Of a stretch of 64,000 bases of DNA, positions 55,301 through 64,000 are shown piece after piece (position 1 is the first letter of the stretch; each line of letters starts with the position of its first letter). Where the stretch lies: NCBI GenBank assembly GCA_963931805.1, contig OZ007501.1, positions 117,317,718 to 117,381,717 on the forward strand, given 5' to 3'. Position numbers and translations under genes: made by a program. The notes below the pieces were generated by a model. It made no database searches. It had not been told where the DNA came from and worked only from the letters and a program-made list of their open reading frames with translations. This stretch comes from Microdon myrmicae. Lineage: Eukaryota; Arthropoda; Insecta; Diptera; Syrphidae.

Positions 55301-56115
55301 TTGAGAACCCACCATTGGCGAACACCCTACATACAACAATTATATGAATTAGTAATAGCGATATAAAAATAAAGCTAGATAATCTTACAGGGGACAAGTC
55401 TTTCATATACGAATCAGGTACATACAATGTGGAAGGATCGTAGTCAGGGTGGTCAGGACGACGACCATTCTTATCTTTTATCTTATCCGGTTTGAGGAAA
55501 TCCAACTTATTATGTAGCCACACGACGGGTTCGTCTACACATGTCCCATTGGACGGGATTTCTTCAAGCTTGTTTAGCTCTTTTTTCAAAAGTTTATTAG
55601 GTTCCTTCTTTTGGGTTTCCTCCAATTTCTTAATAAGACTTTCAGGTTTTTTATTTTCTTGGTCCTTATAATCGATGGTAAGAGAAGTTCAATGAATTTC
55701 AAATTAACTGAAAGGAATTTTTGATTTACCTCATCATTGACTTCCTCTTTAACTTCGTTGTAACACGTGGTGGTCGGATCGTCCTCATTTTCATCGTCTG
55801 ATTTTAATTGTGTAATTCGCGAACGTTTTGTCCTGTGAACTATGAGCTCCTCATCGGAGTCATCCAACCCAAGGAGATCTTTTTCTAATTGTCGTTTAGC
55901 TGATAGGATGGGAAATATTATGCGACGTTTTGCAAATCTAACGACAAAAAGCACTCACCTGGCCTGTTTGGAGTAGGATTATTATCATCGGTGTTTGGCA
56001 AATTTATTGACGAGACATCATCCTGTTTCGGTTTTTTTGCAGATGTAGCGGGAGATCTTTTGAAATAATTAAATAGGGTTGGAGTACCCGCAACACTAAG
56101 TCGTTTGTTTGACAT
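46308..56115 (-). CDS. Msh6: MSH6, DNA mismatch-repair protein (14 exons, about 1,121 aa)
   Basis: It forms MutS-alpha with MSH2 in the nucleus and binds base mismatches and small loops. Exons (minus): 55,959-56,115; 55,730-55,899; 55,389-55,664; 55,114-55,326; 54,858-55,055; 54,665-54,799; 48,663-49,424; 48,445-48,594; 48,074-48,373; 47,212-47,607; 46,972-47,149; 46,766-46,917; 46,550-46,705; 46,308-46,430. All junctions are GT-AG, the frame is open throughout and the total is 3,366 nt. The N-terminus has a PIP-like TPTLFNYF (PCNA contact), then an acidic, Lys-rich linker and no PWWP. Mismatch-binding FYE is at residues ~225-227, Walker A GPNMGGKST at ~897-905, Walker B LVLLDELG at ~973-979, STHYH at ~1008-1012. 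It is shorter than human MSH6 (1,360 aa) mainly at the N-terminus. All key residues are present, so it is likely functional. Introns are 54-119 bp except intron 9 (466 bp) and intron 6 (5,240 bp), both holding insertions. Confidence 0.95.
47660..48036 (+). mobile_element. Short LTR-like insertion in Msh6 intron 9
   Basis: The 10-bp direct repeat CTACAATATT flanks it (47,660-47,669 and 48,027-48,036). Removing one copy plus the 357 bases between them leaves a 99-bp intron, like its neighbours. Inside, on the plus strand, are TATAAATA (~47,799), AATAAAG (~47,946) and a U5 end GCGAACCCTAAGCTCGCTAC that also occurs at 40,108-40,126. This is a solo-LTR layout with exact termini uncertain. It is antisense to Msh6. 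Confidence 0.6.
49510..50765 (-). mobile_element. Solo LTR of the gypsy group in Msh6 intron 6 (1,256 bp)
   Basis: It runs on the minus strand from TGTGGCGG (50,765) to CCCCCCACA (49,510). Target duplications GTTC lie at 49,506-49,509 and 50,766-50,769. It has AATAAA-type signals on the minus strand near 49,690 and a 67-bp minisatellite. It is colinear with the LTR at 5868-6792. It is in the same orientation as Msh6 and its polyadenylation signal could in principle act in the intron. Confidence 0.85.
49703..49886 (-). repeat. LTR-internal minisatellite, 67 bp x 2-3
   Basis: The unit ACATAAAAATATTTGTxATG...GGACACTGAATTCATTTAAT starts near 49,756 and 49,823. A degenerate copy begins near 49,703. 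It lies next to the polyadenylation signals, as in the other LTRs. Confidence 0.8.
52386..52574. repeat. Central hairpin with ~78-bp arms
   Basis: The left arm runs 52,386-52,464 and the right arm about 52,497-52,574, separated by a ~32-nt loop. Shared blocks are GACAGTTAGAAT.ACC, AAAAATTGAACCAAGGCG, CAGGCTACTGG and AGAATTCGATTTTT. Only a few mismatches separate the arms. A transcript would fold into a long duplex. Confidence 0.85.
53329..53528 (+). mobile_element. tRNA-Asp-headed SINE, full-length copy (200 bp)
   Basis: A complete tRNA-Asp-like head (53,330-53,401) is followed by a 125-bp body and a (GAT)n-like tail. The 13-bp target duplication TATAGCTTGATGG lies at 53,316-53,328 and 53,529-53,541. 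The opposite arm of the foldback element (51,018-51,042, inverted) shows the same site without the SINE. A second copy of the body is at 56,451-56,568. Confidence 0.88.
53330..53401 (+). tRNA. tRNA-Asp(GTC)-like sequence, head of the SINE
   Basis: The acceptor arms TCCTCGA and TCGGGGA pair. The A box is TAGTATAGTGG, the anticodon stem-loop is CCCGC CTGTCAA GCGGG with anticodon GTC, and the B box is GGTTCGATTC. The T stem relies on two G-T pairs. Because it is flanked as one unit with the SINE body by a 13-bp duplication, it is a SINE promoter rather than a proven functional tRNA gene. Confidence 0.75.
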
Positions 56116-56450
56116 TCTTTTTCACACTAATGCGGAGAATTATTCCCAGAAGCAGCAACAAGGATAAACTAGTTGGAAACTACCGGAACATTTGTTGACA
56201 GAGCGTCCTTGCGCCAAAATACAGTGACAGTGACAGTTTGCATACTGAAATGCATTAATGGGTTTACATGACGTATTTTAGTACACTTCGGGTGGATTTT
56301 GTAATCAAATGAGATTACTGTATTTAGTTTTTATATAAAACGTGATTATTGTATTTTATTTCGTTGTTCAAAACAAGCAAAATAGAAAAAAAGCGAAAGG
56401 TTAATCTCAATTCAATTTTAATTTTCCTTTGGAAAGACAGTCACCTTTTC

Positions 56451-56568
56451 ATCATCATCATCGGTACTACAACCGGGATCCGGTTTTGGCCTTATCTAAC
56501 AAAACTGAGGCTTTTAAATTTTCCATAACAATTTGTTTTTCCGGGCAAGGTTATTAGCCTTGCGCCTA
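56451..56568 (-). mobile_element. tRNA-Asp SINE, 5'-truncated copy
   Basis: On the minus strand it begins just past the tRNA head (GGCGCAAGGCTAATAACC) and runs through CCTTGCCCGGAAAAACAAAT, CGGTTGTAGTxCCGATG and a (GAT)n tail. The 12-bp duplication AGTCACCTTTTC lies at 56,439-56,450 and 56,569-56,580. It lies about 340 bp upstream of the Msh6 ATG. Confidence 0.88.
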
Positions 56569-56580
56569 AGTCACCTTTTC

Positions 56581-57184
56581 GCACCAATAAAAACAGACAC
56601 GGTCCAGCAAAAAAAATTCCTCTTGTTTTAACGCCTCAACAGCTCATGCAGTGGGCCTTTCGTCCACCTGTCTCTAACCAGTAATGCAACAGCTGATTCT
56701 GCTCGTTATATTTTGAAAGTTCCTAAAGTTTAAACGCCTCAGCAGTTGATGTAACGGGCTTTTTCTTCAACCTGTGTCTAACATGACACAACGGTTCTGA
56801 CTGGAACATAACTTCGCCGTCTTCCCCGATGCCTGAGAGCATACTTCGAATTACATCCAGCGGTATACAAAGCTCAGTTCCGACTGCAACCTAGCTAGCT
56901 TTCTATTGCATCATCTTAGGCGCTTGATGCATGAATGCGTTTTCACCAAGTGTGGTCTGCCTCATGTTTTGATTATGTTGTTGCACTGGCCGCGCTTAGT
57001 ACGGAGATACTTGGGGTTGAGAAATAAATAAGCTTCAATAGTTGTGTCGCTCATGAAGAGAGATATGATGTAAAGGTAGGGTGGCAATAGTTAATTAGAT
57101 TGATTATAACTGATTCTATTAGTTGGTTTTAAGTTATTAGATATAATTGGCTATGTTACATTGATCCGTGATTCATATTATCAG
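56581..57184. other. Upstream of Msh6; diverged 106-bp duplication; no gene
   Basis: The phrase TTAACGCCTCAACAGCTCATG...CCTGTCTCTAAC (56,627) is repeated in diverged form at 56,734 (TAAACGCCTCAGCAGTTGATG...CCTGTGTCTAAC). No coding region was found. The Msh6 promoter should lie between this and 56,115, but I see no clear TATA box. Confidence 0.4.
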
Positions 57185-57233
57185 TGTGTCTTTTTTTGTT
57201 TTTTTTTGTTTTTTTTTTTTGTTTTTTTTTTTC
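57185..57233 (-). other. Poly(A) tail remnant of the R1-clade element
   Basis: A T-rich run broken by single G residues on the plus strand is an A-run on the minus strand, directly after the 3' end of the degraded element. Confidence 0.7.
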
Positions 57234-60060
57234 GGCAGGAAGGTCGAAATCTTCAAAAGATACCCCTGACCGATCCAGTGACATCCCGGATTTTTACCGA
57301 ATAAAACCGGCTCTCGCCAGGCGCATATTCCCGTTGATCCTCGTGGAGCTTTCTTTCAGATATTTCATCGCGGGGTGGGACGGACTTTACCTGTTACTCC
57401 GCTCGTCGCGTCGCAACTGCTGCATCATGTCACATAGAACATAATTTGCTACGGACCATGCTTATTTTGAACTCAGCATGTATTCTATTACTCCTCCCGG
57501 AGCAACTGTCCGTCTCATATGTCTCTCCAAAATCGTTCATGCGGGCTCGAATCTCACGCACTCTGTGAGTACGTGTTCCGCATTTTCTATTTTCCCTTCG
57601 CAATACAAGCAGTATGTATGTACTCTTGCCGTTTTTTCACTCGTTTTCCTCAGCTGTTCCTTGAAACTCAACCTGTTGTCGAGTATAACACCAAAATATT
57701 TAATATAGAGTCTCGATCTGATTATTTGTCCTTCTATTTCCAAATCAAGGTGTTCAACTTTCTTGCGGCTGTTTAATAAAACTGCCTCCGTCTTATGTCC
57801 ACCTAGTTTCAGTCCGGCTATATCTAGCCAGCATTTAATGCTCTGGATTGCTTGGGTGAGGAATGTCGCACACCACAGATAGTTCCTTACCGGTTGATCT
57901 ACCTTTCCAGAATCCATATGTCCAATGTAATGTCCCCTCAGTGAATTGTTCCAGGCGAGTGGCAATTACTTACTCCAGCAGTTTTTCTGTTGTGTCCAAC
58001 ATGCACAACGGGCGATAAGACGACGGCGTCTCTAGATTCTTGACTCCTTTTGGTATAAGCACAAGTCGCTGTTTTTTCCATCGTTTAGGAAATTGTCCTA
58101 TTTGAAAGGAGGTTGTGAAGAGACTGCTGAAGACTTCCAGCTTTTTTATTAAAGTAGTCTTCACTACAACGTTAGGGATACCATCCAGTCCCGGGGTCTT
58201 ATTTTTTTTTGACAATCCTTGCAGCCAAGAGCACCTCTTCGGTGGTCACGGGAGGTATATCTCCTTCAGTCATACTCCACTCCTCTTGCACTCTCAACAC
58301 TTCATCACACTGCGGGAAGAGAACAGCAGCAGTCTTTTCGTGACTATAGTAGGCGTAGGCGCTGCCACATGGGTTGTTATTTAATTCATCCCTTAGGGAG
58401 CAGAACGCGTCATATTTACTTTTGAGGATTACATTCCTCAAGTCTTTCTGTTTGTTGACGAATTCGACGAATTAGGTGTTACGGTTTCTTGCTCTTTGTT
58501 GCAAGCGTCTTAACCTGTTACACTCCGATCGCACATGGGCGATTTCTGAGTTCCACCAATACACTGGTTTTATAGTCCCTGCTGGTTGCCTCTGTCGTGG
58601 CATAGAAGCATCACATGCGGTAGTTAGTCACTTCATGACTTTTTCAGCCAGCCTGTTCGCATCGGCCTCTGCGTCAAACTGTGCGATTTGGTCTTCCAGT
58701 ATATAATCAAACAGTTCCACATCGAGGTCCTTCTCTTTCCACCCATTTTTTTTTTGGGCTTTCTTCGCCAATTTGCCAGTGATGAATCGCCTGTGCGGTA
58801 ATATTTCGTACATCACGGCTTGGTGGTCACTATGGGTGTAAGTGTCCAAAACTCGCCACTCCATACTTCTTGTCAACGTGGAGCTGGCAAATGTGATGTC
58901 GATTTCGGACCGGCCTCTCTCGTTTATGAAGATGTCATCAACACCATCATTAAGTAACAACACATCTAGGACTGTGAAGGCTTCAACTGTTTGCCCCTGT
59001 GCTTCCCCATTCTACTGCCCAAGCGTTGAAATCTCCAGCAGCTATAAGAGGACCCTTATCTCTGGCTTCTTGTGTTATCCTGTCCAAAAGGCATTTGAAA
59101 TATTCTATTTCCCTCCTTGGCCAAGCATAACAACAGTAGAAATGAATACCCCTGATTTTAGCATAGGCAATTCCTTCCGGCAGCTGGACACTTCTGCATT
59201 CCATGGGGGAATTTCCAGTTGTCCAGAGGCCGCTGTTCCGCTGCTGTCTTCCTTCCATGCAATAGTACCAGTGCCAGGTATCCTGTACTGCTCATTGATG
59301 AGTACCACGTCGGCACCATATTCCTTAACCGTTTGGAAAAGGAGATCTTGTGCGGCTCCACAATGGTTTAAGTTAATTTGAATGGACTTAAACCTGTCCC
59401 TTTTTATTGAGAAGTTGGACATCGCGTTTTTAAATGCTCGGCATTTGTATCTCCCTGTTGAGTGGTGGTTACCGCCTTCGCATCCTGATTTGCAGAACAT
59501 GCATTTGGGTTGTGCTGTACAGCCCATTGCTTTGTGGCATTTTTCACCGCATTTCAAGCAATTTTCCGAACGATTTTCTTCGGATTTGCAGGATTTCGCC
59601 ACATGACCGTATTGCCAACATCTGAAACCTCGTGCGGGTGTGATGTGTTCTCGACGTCTGCATCTCACCCATCCAACCCGTAGGAAACCTGTAGCCAGCA
59701 ACATGCTAGCCTTTTCTCTTGGTAAGCGGATCATGGCAGCCTGCATGCCATCTGGTTTCCTTCTTAAGCTCTTTACCGCTTCCTTTGGGATCGCGTTCAG
59801 CGCAGGGAACTCGATAGCGATCGCTGTCAGGATTTCCTCCACAGTGGTCACCTCATCTAAATCTCGCCACTCAGTCGTGATTTCCTGTGACACTGTTTGA
59901 CATAAGCATCTTCCTTTAGTACTTGTTGTACCTTTGCTTTCAGTGTCTCGGTGGTGGCCTCTGGACGGCGTTTCAGTTCTAGCAGCAAATCCTCTTTTGC
60001 TGTCTTTCGAACTTTATTTACGCTATTTCCGAGTTCACCTGTGGGAATTGTTTAGTCGAT
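57234..60060 (-). pseudogene. R1-clade non-LTR retrotransposon, decayed
   Basis: On the minus strand, ORF1 (from about 59,990) ends in three zinc knuckles (CWQYGHVAKSC, CLKCGEKCHKAMGC, CMFCKSGCEGGNH). The APE endonuclease starts QINLNHCGAAQDLL (~59,370), a typical R1-clade start. GDFNAWAVEWGS (~59,015) and SDHQAV (~58,820) are its catalytic motifs. RT motifs KTPGLDGIPN (~58,195) and YRPLCMLDTTEKLLE remain. The catalytic YADD region is deleted near 57,965. The thumb and a C-terminal CLYCEGKIENAEH...C finger follow. There are several frameshifts and at least two deletions. It could not transpose by itself. Confidence 0.88.
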
Positions 60061-60290
60061 GCGCCGCACGGACGCTGAATTAACTAAACTTCCACTGATT
60101 GTCACTGATAAAACGTACAACAATGATCGGTTCTGTTGAATCCTTTATTTTTATTTCTCCTTAATACGATTTACACAATCTTAAGTTGATAATGAGGTAC
60201 ACTAGTATATCCTTTATAGAGTGGACTTGGTTGTTACTGCGTTGATGCCGGCAGGGGCAAGGGGATTGCGGTGCGGTCCACTGGCCTGTT
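60061..60290. other. No feature recognised
   Basis: A short stretch between the R1-clade element's 5' end and the gag relic. Nothing supportable was seen. Confidence 0.3.
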
Positions 60291-61163
60291 GTGGTTCATA
60301 TAGACCAACAGGGGTGGCGTCCGATTAGGTCGAGGCCTGTTGGAAGATCACCTGCGTCCGCAGTGACGGGGTGGTTTGTGCGGGATGGAGGGGCTTCGAG
60401 CCCAGAATTAATTCGTCTCCGCAGTGACGGGGTGTCGTGTGCGGGGTGGAGGAAATCTGGGTTCAGGCTCGGCATTAATAGCCCAACCCAACCAGAGTTT
60501 GGGCTTTTTATCGAAAATTGCCGCCGCAATTGTGGAAAACGCAGACCCACTGTCGGAGCCCCAGCCTCCAGTAGGCCACCCGCCCATAACATAACGAAAT
60601 TTCCCCAGAAAACCCAAGACTGCAGGCCCAGTGAGTCTCCCTCAGACCAGTCCCCTGCACAAGTCACCATTTCCGACCTTCGTGCGCTCCAGGCTTCACT
60701 TTGCAGCGATTTAAACCAAATCCGTGCGGAAGTAAGAAGCAACCAAGGAAGCGTCCAGTACCGTCCGGCGAACCGGCAGTAACAAGCCCAAAATACCTCA
60801 CCAACGGATCAAACCGCGCGAGACCAAGGCGCTCGTCGGGTGTACTCGATAACTGCACGCATGATGTGCAAATTTTGCAATAAGAAGGGTCATCTATACG
60901 ACGAGTGCCTAACGAGGCGCAACACACCTTTCTGCCGGAAGTGCTGGCAGTACGGCCACGACATTGCAGAATGCCGTGCGCACCGTACCACACTACCACA
61001 GAATAGGGCACCACACCAACCCGCTGCCCCCAACAACCCAGCAACATCCAACCCCCGAGTGTCTAGCATTCGGAGTTGCTCACTGGAAGTGCGGACAGCG
61101 ATAATATATCGGCGGTTAGATGTGAGGGAGAGCGATCAATCCTGCAGCTGTTCAAATAGATGA
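60291..61163 (+). pseudogene. gag relic joining two retrotransposon families
   Basis: Bases 60,472-60,780 match the CsRn1-type gag at 18,265-18,640 (AATAGCCCAACCCAA.CAGAG, and SDLRALQASL versus ADLRALQTSL). From about 60,850 it encodes two CCHC knuckles, CKFCNKKGHLYDEC and CRKCWQYGHDIAEC, which match the 17.6/297-type gag at 30,230-30,350 rather than the CsRn1 C-x2-H type. The frames are broken. A DIRECT-repeat-like duplicated CGCAGTGACGGGGTG phrase lies at 60,358 and 60,420. Confidence 0.65.
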
Positions 61164-61198
61164 ACAAGCAACAGAGACTGCAGGCATTGCTATCGTAA

Positions 61199-61835
61199 AC
61201 GATAGAGGGTATTGCCGGATGCAGAAATAGATTTCTGTGTATTGTATATACAGAAACGCTATTTCGGAGGGCAAGCGCTAAGATGCACATTTGTTTGCAT
61301 TAGCTAATGAAAGATGGGAACATTGGTTGTTTACACGATCGGCTAGGATTGGAGATTGTTTGATTCAGAAGAATGGATCGTGGGACACGGCCGTTGATAT
61401 GATTGTTTGGACAACCATTATGATCGTGTCCAACTCGATGATCGGTTATCAGTTTAGGGGATCGATGATGGGAAATTTGGCTTGCAGATGTGCAAGCGTA
61501 CAACTTACCCAGCTTGGCTTGGGACCAATGGATGGTAGGGAAAAATAAACGCAGTGAGATTACTGTGTGTTTGATTAACATGGTTGCCGACCAGAGAAAC
61601 CGATCAGTTCCTAAATGGTTCGTGAAAGATGAACCGAAATGGTTTGGATAATATGATTTGTTTGACGCCATGGCAAGATGATGATCTTGCCGTGGGTTTA
61701 TATTTCAGGTTAAAGATGTTGGAAGGTAGCTCAATGCTGTTCGATTGCAGGTAAGCTAATAATCTCTAGTTGAGGGATGGGGAGTTGCTTAAGATAAATG
61801 GGTGGTTCTTTGGGTAGGTTAGAAGAACCCCCACA
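61199..61835 (-). mobile_element. Partial minus-oriented LTR of the gypsy group
   Basis: Read on the minus strand it starts TGTGGGGGTTCTTC at 61,835. It carries the conserved hairpin (61,669-61,695), then AAGCGCT and CAATACCCTCTAT, ending near 61,199. The order is the same as in LTR A (13,919-14,401). The R-U5 part is missing, so it is truncated against the gag relic. Confidence 0.65.
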
Positions 61836-63317
61836 CACTTAGCTCGGACTTGGCCATCATAAAGTTCAGTTTTTTTTTCATGTTTTGTCCCCGATGTTGG
61901 ATATTAACCACCACTAAGGTTTCGTTGGGCATTTGGTGGGGTTGGAAAGAAATGTGTATTGTGAGTTCCATAGGGCACTAAACAATAAATTCGAACGTTC
62001 TCTGACAACGATCGGACCGCTTGCAACTTCAGATCGAACAGAAGTGACAGGGACTAGTCAATAGAATAGACGGTATATGACATCAGTGTTATGTCAAGCC
62101 AAGTCTATAGTTATTCGCCAGAAGCCCCGGAAACTTGGTTGGGATGGTGTAATACATTCAGTGTACATAACACAAAGCGATTACCGCCTTTTGGTGTCTT
62201 TGCAAAACCTTCTTCCTGTTAAGAAATTGGTGTCAAGAGAAGTTCGTCAAATGCATATGGTCGAGTTTTTTGCCAATATGACTATCCATTAGAAAGAGAT
62301 TTGAATATGTACGTTGAGGTACAGCGTAATCTTAAATTTTAATTTAAGATAAAAAATAAAAAAACAACGGTGCGACTAGCATCCTATTCGTGTGAAACGA
62401 AAAACCATGAAAAGAAACTCGGGTTAGCTTTGATTAAATGTATTATATATTCAATATATGCAAATTGCTCAACAGAAACTCCGGATTTTTGATATAATTG
62501 AATACCGACAAGTCGGAACAACCTTTCACGACGCTGTGAAATAACTACTTTTGTCAAACACGATAAATTCTACCTCTTTGTCCCCAAACAGTTTCAGATT
62601 GGCCTTTGACCTGCAGTCTCTATAATGACTCTCCATGTCTCTCTCATTGACCTAAATTCAAGCCGCCCTTTCTATTGGCTGTTGCTTGTGGAAGCTATGT
62701 GAATGTTTTAGATCATCATTTCTCCATTGCTTCACACGTTCCTTCTTTCTCCGCCTTAGTTGACATTGCAGGTACTATGCCGGCGGCAGTTGGCTACTCG
62801 AAGGCGTGTCCTAAGGCATTCGTCCAATGGATGCATGATCGTAGTCTTACGTGATCACGTAATTGAACTTGAGGTGCTATTTACGTGATCCGTTTTGTAA
62901 ATGATGATTTGCGTAATCATGTCGCATTTTGCAACATCCTGCGGGGCCGCCGAAAGGAAATGCGAGCGCGCTGTCGTCCATGACTTCGTAACGCACTGCA
63001 GCCGTTCCCTTCATTGCAAAGGGCCCCTTTCCCGTTTCGACCTTGTTGTCCTTAGCAATAAAGAGATATGGTTGAAACTCGCATTTGAACCTGTTGATCT
63101 TCCGAGACATAAATAGACATAGCTATGTCTCAGAGTGCGCTGAGATAAGGGTGGGGTATTTATTCAAGGAAATGGTGGTATATGTTTGCTTGTGCAGCCA
63201 CCGTTGTCGCGCTTGAGGATTCAGGTCCAAGTATACGGTCGGTTCTTCCGCCCTTTTATTTTATTCTTTTAATTGTGCCGCCCGCTGTCTGATATTTGCA
63301 TGGCCTCCTGACTATTG
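61836..63317. other. No gene recognised
   Basis: An open frame at 62,077-62,292 (plus) and overlapping frames at 62,877-63,116 have no recognisable domain. A (AATTTAAGAT) small inverted repeat at 62,331-62,350 is the only structure I noted. Confidence 0.35.
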
Positions 63318-63616
63318 TTTGATTGATTGACTGATTGAAGGCGGAAGCCCCATTCTTATTTAGTTTAATGCAAGCTTCAAATTAACTTAACATAAAACCT
63401 TACAGACTATCTTAATATACATAGTAATGGTTAAGACATATTCAATTATTCAATCGAAAGAAAGGAGAAGAAAACCAGGAAATTGAAGATTACTGGGCGA
63501 TAGGGGAGGTAGGAGGCCAGGGAAGAGCGAATGTATGTGGGGATGGTAAACGCGGCCTTTGTGCGACAGTGGGGGGCATGTGTACGGACTGATACAGGGG
63601 CGTGGGTTAGTGAGCA

Positions 63617-63635
63617 GGGGGGGGGGGGGGGGGGG
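63617..63635. repeat. Homopolymer run of 19 G
   Basis: Nineteen consecutive G on the plus strand inside a G-rich UTR. The exact length is prone to sequencing error. Confidence 0.9.
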
Positions 63636-63733
63636 TTATAGGTGGGGTTGGAAAGGTGTAGGGGAGAACTAGTTTGAGGGAGAGAGAGGAGAGGATTGCA
63701 GGGTAGAGGGATTATTGAAGCAAGGGGGCGGGT

Positions 63734-64000
63734 TTAGGACGGGTTTATTCTGAGACGTCGTTTAAGAGCGGGAGTGGAGATGTTGAAATCGAAGGAGGTG
63801 GGGAAAGAATTGGCCTGTCGTAGCATACGCGAGATGGGTTCGTTAGCGCCGTAAGAAGTGTGATGAGCAGGCACCTAAAACAGTCGAGGGTTACGTACGT
63901 TATGGGGGTTTGTATGCAATGTTAAAGTGGAGAGCAAGCTTGGGCAATTGATTGAGCCAGACAGAAGGCGATGGACAAAGATGATGTCGGCATGGATTCT
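63734..64000 (-). pseudogene. Non-LTR retrotransposon ORF2 C-terminus
   Basis: The minus frame from 64,000 encodes HADIIFVHRLLSGSINCPSLL, then a NPRLF block and TSYGANEPISRMLRQAN, and ends KRRLRINPS with a stop at 63,734-63,736. This pattern (xxFLHKLINGxI...TNYGxNSPIxRM...N) is the conserved C-terminal tail after the RT domain in many insect jockey/CR1/Loa-type elements. One in-frame stop near 63,877 breaks it. The clade cannot be decided from the tail alone. Confidence 0.65.

Larger units (their letters stand above)
63318..64000 (-). mobile_element. 3' end of a non-LTR retrotransposon (runs off the window)
   Basis: On the minus strand it comprises the ORF2 C-terminus (64,000-63,734), a C/T-rich 3' UTR and a tail of AATC-type repeats at 63,318-63,342. 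The G-run at 63,617-63,635 is in its UTR. The body lies beyond the right edge. Confidence 0.65.

Overview
The window is repeat-dense insect DNA holding one recognisable host gene. That gene is a 14-exon Msh6 (DNA mismatch repair) on the minus strand at about 46.3-56.1 kb. Eleven of its 13 introns are 54-119 bp. The encoded protein has a PIP-box-like N-terminus and no PWWP domain. With R1-clade, I-like, CsRn1/gypsy and Tc1 elements around it, this fits an insect, probably a fly (Diptera), with a transposon-inflated genome. The species cannot be told from the sequence. A 200-base run of N at 29,561-29,760 is an assembly gap.

Layout. 1-5.9 kb: old dispersed repeats, including a 225-bp tandem duplication and an array of short palindromes. 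5.9-9.7 kb: long terminal repeats (LTRs) and LTR pieces of one gypsy group whose ends are usually TGTGGGG...CCCCACA. 9.8-25.9 kb: a nested stack. An I-like non-LTR retrotransposon carries one probable solo LTR in ORF1 and a second LTR in ORF2, and that second LTR is split by a full-length CsRn1-type Ty3/gypsy element (14,402-23,856). Target-site duplications support each level. 27.4-33.5 kb: a Tc1 relic, then a 5-kb deleted gypsy element of the 17.6/297 type with near-identical LTRs. 33.5-46.3 kb: a solo LTR (35,035-36,571), R-U5-leader copies of another LTR family, a Mutator-like transposase fragment and several LTRs with internal tandem repeats.

46.3-56.1 kb: Msh6. Its intron 6 has grown to 5.2 kb by a solo LTR and a nested foldback element, and the foldback element carries a tRNA-Asp-headed SINE. 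A second, 5'-truncated SINE lies upstream of the Msh6 start. 57.2-60.1 kb: a decayed R1-clade element. 60.3-61.2 kb: a gag relic that joins two families. 61.2-61.8 kb: an LTR piece. 63.3-64.0 kb: the 3' end of another non-LTR element.

The strongest observations are these. The intact gypsy pol is preceded by a canonical -1 frameshift signal. LTRs of this group each carry a different minisatellite at the same architectural position. The SINE has target-site duplications and an unoccupied paralogous site inside the same foldback element. A 20-bp perfect palindrome sits at the RT/integrase deletion junction of the 17.6-type element.
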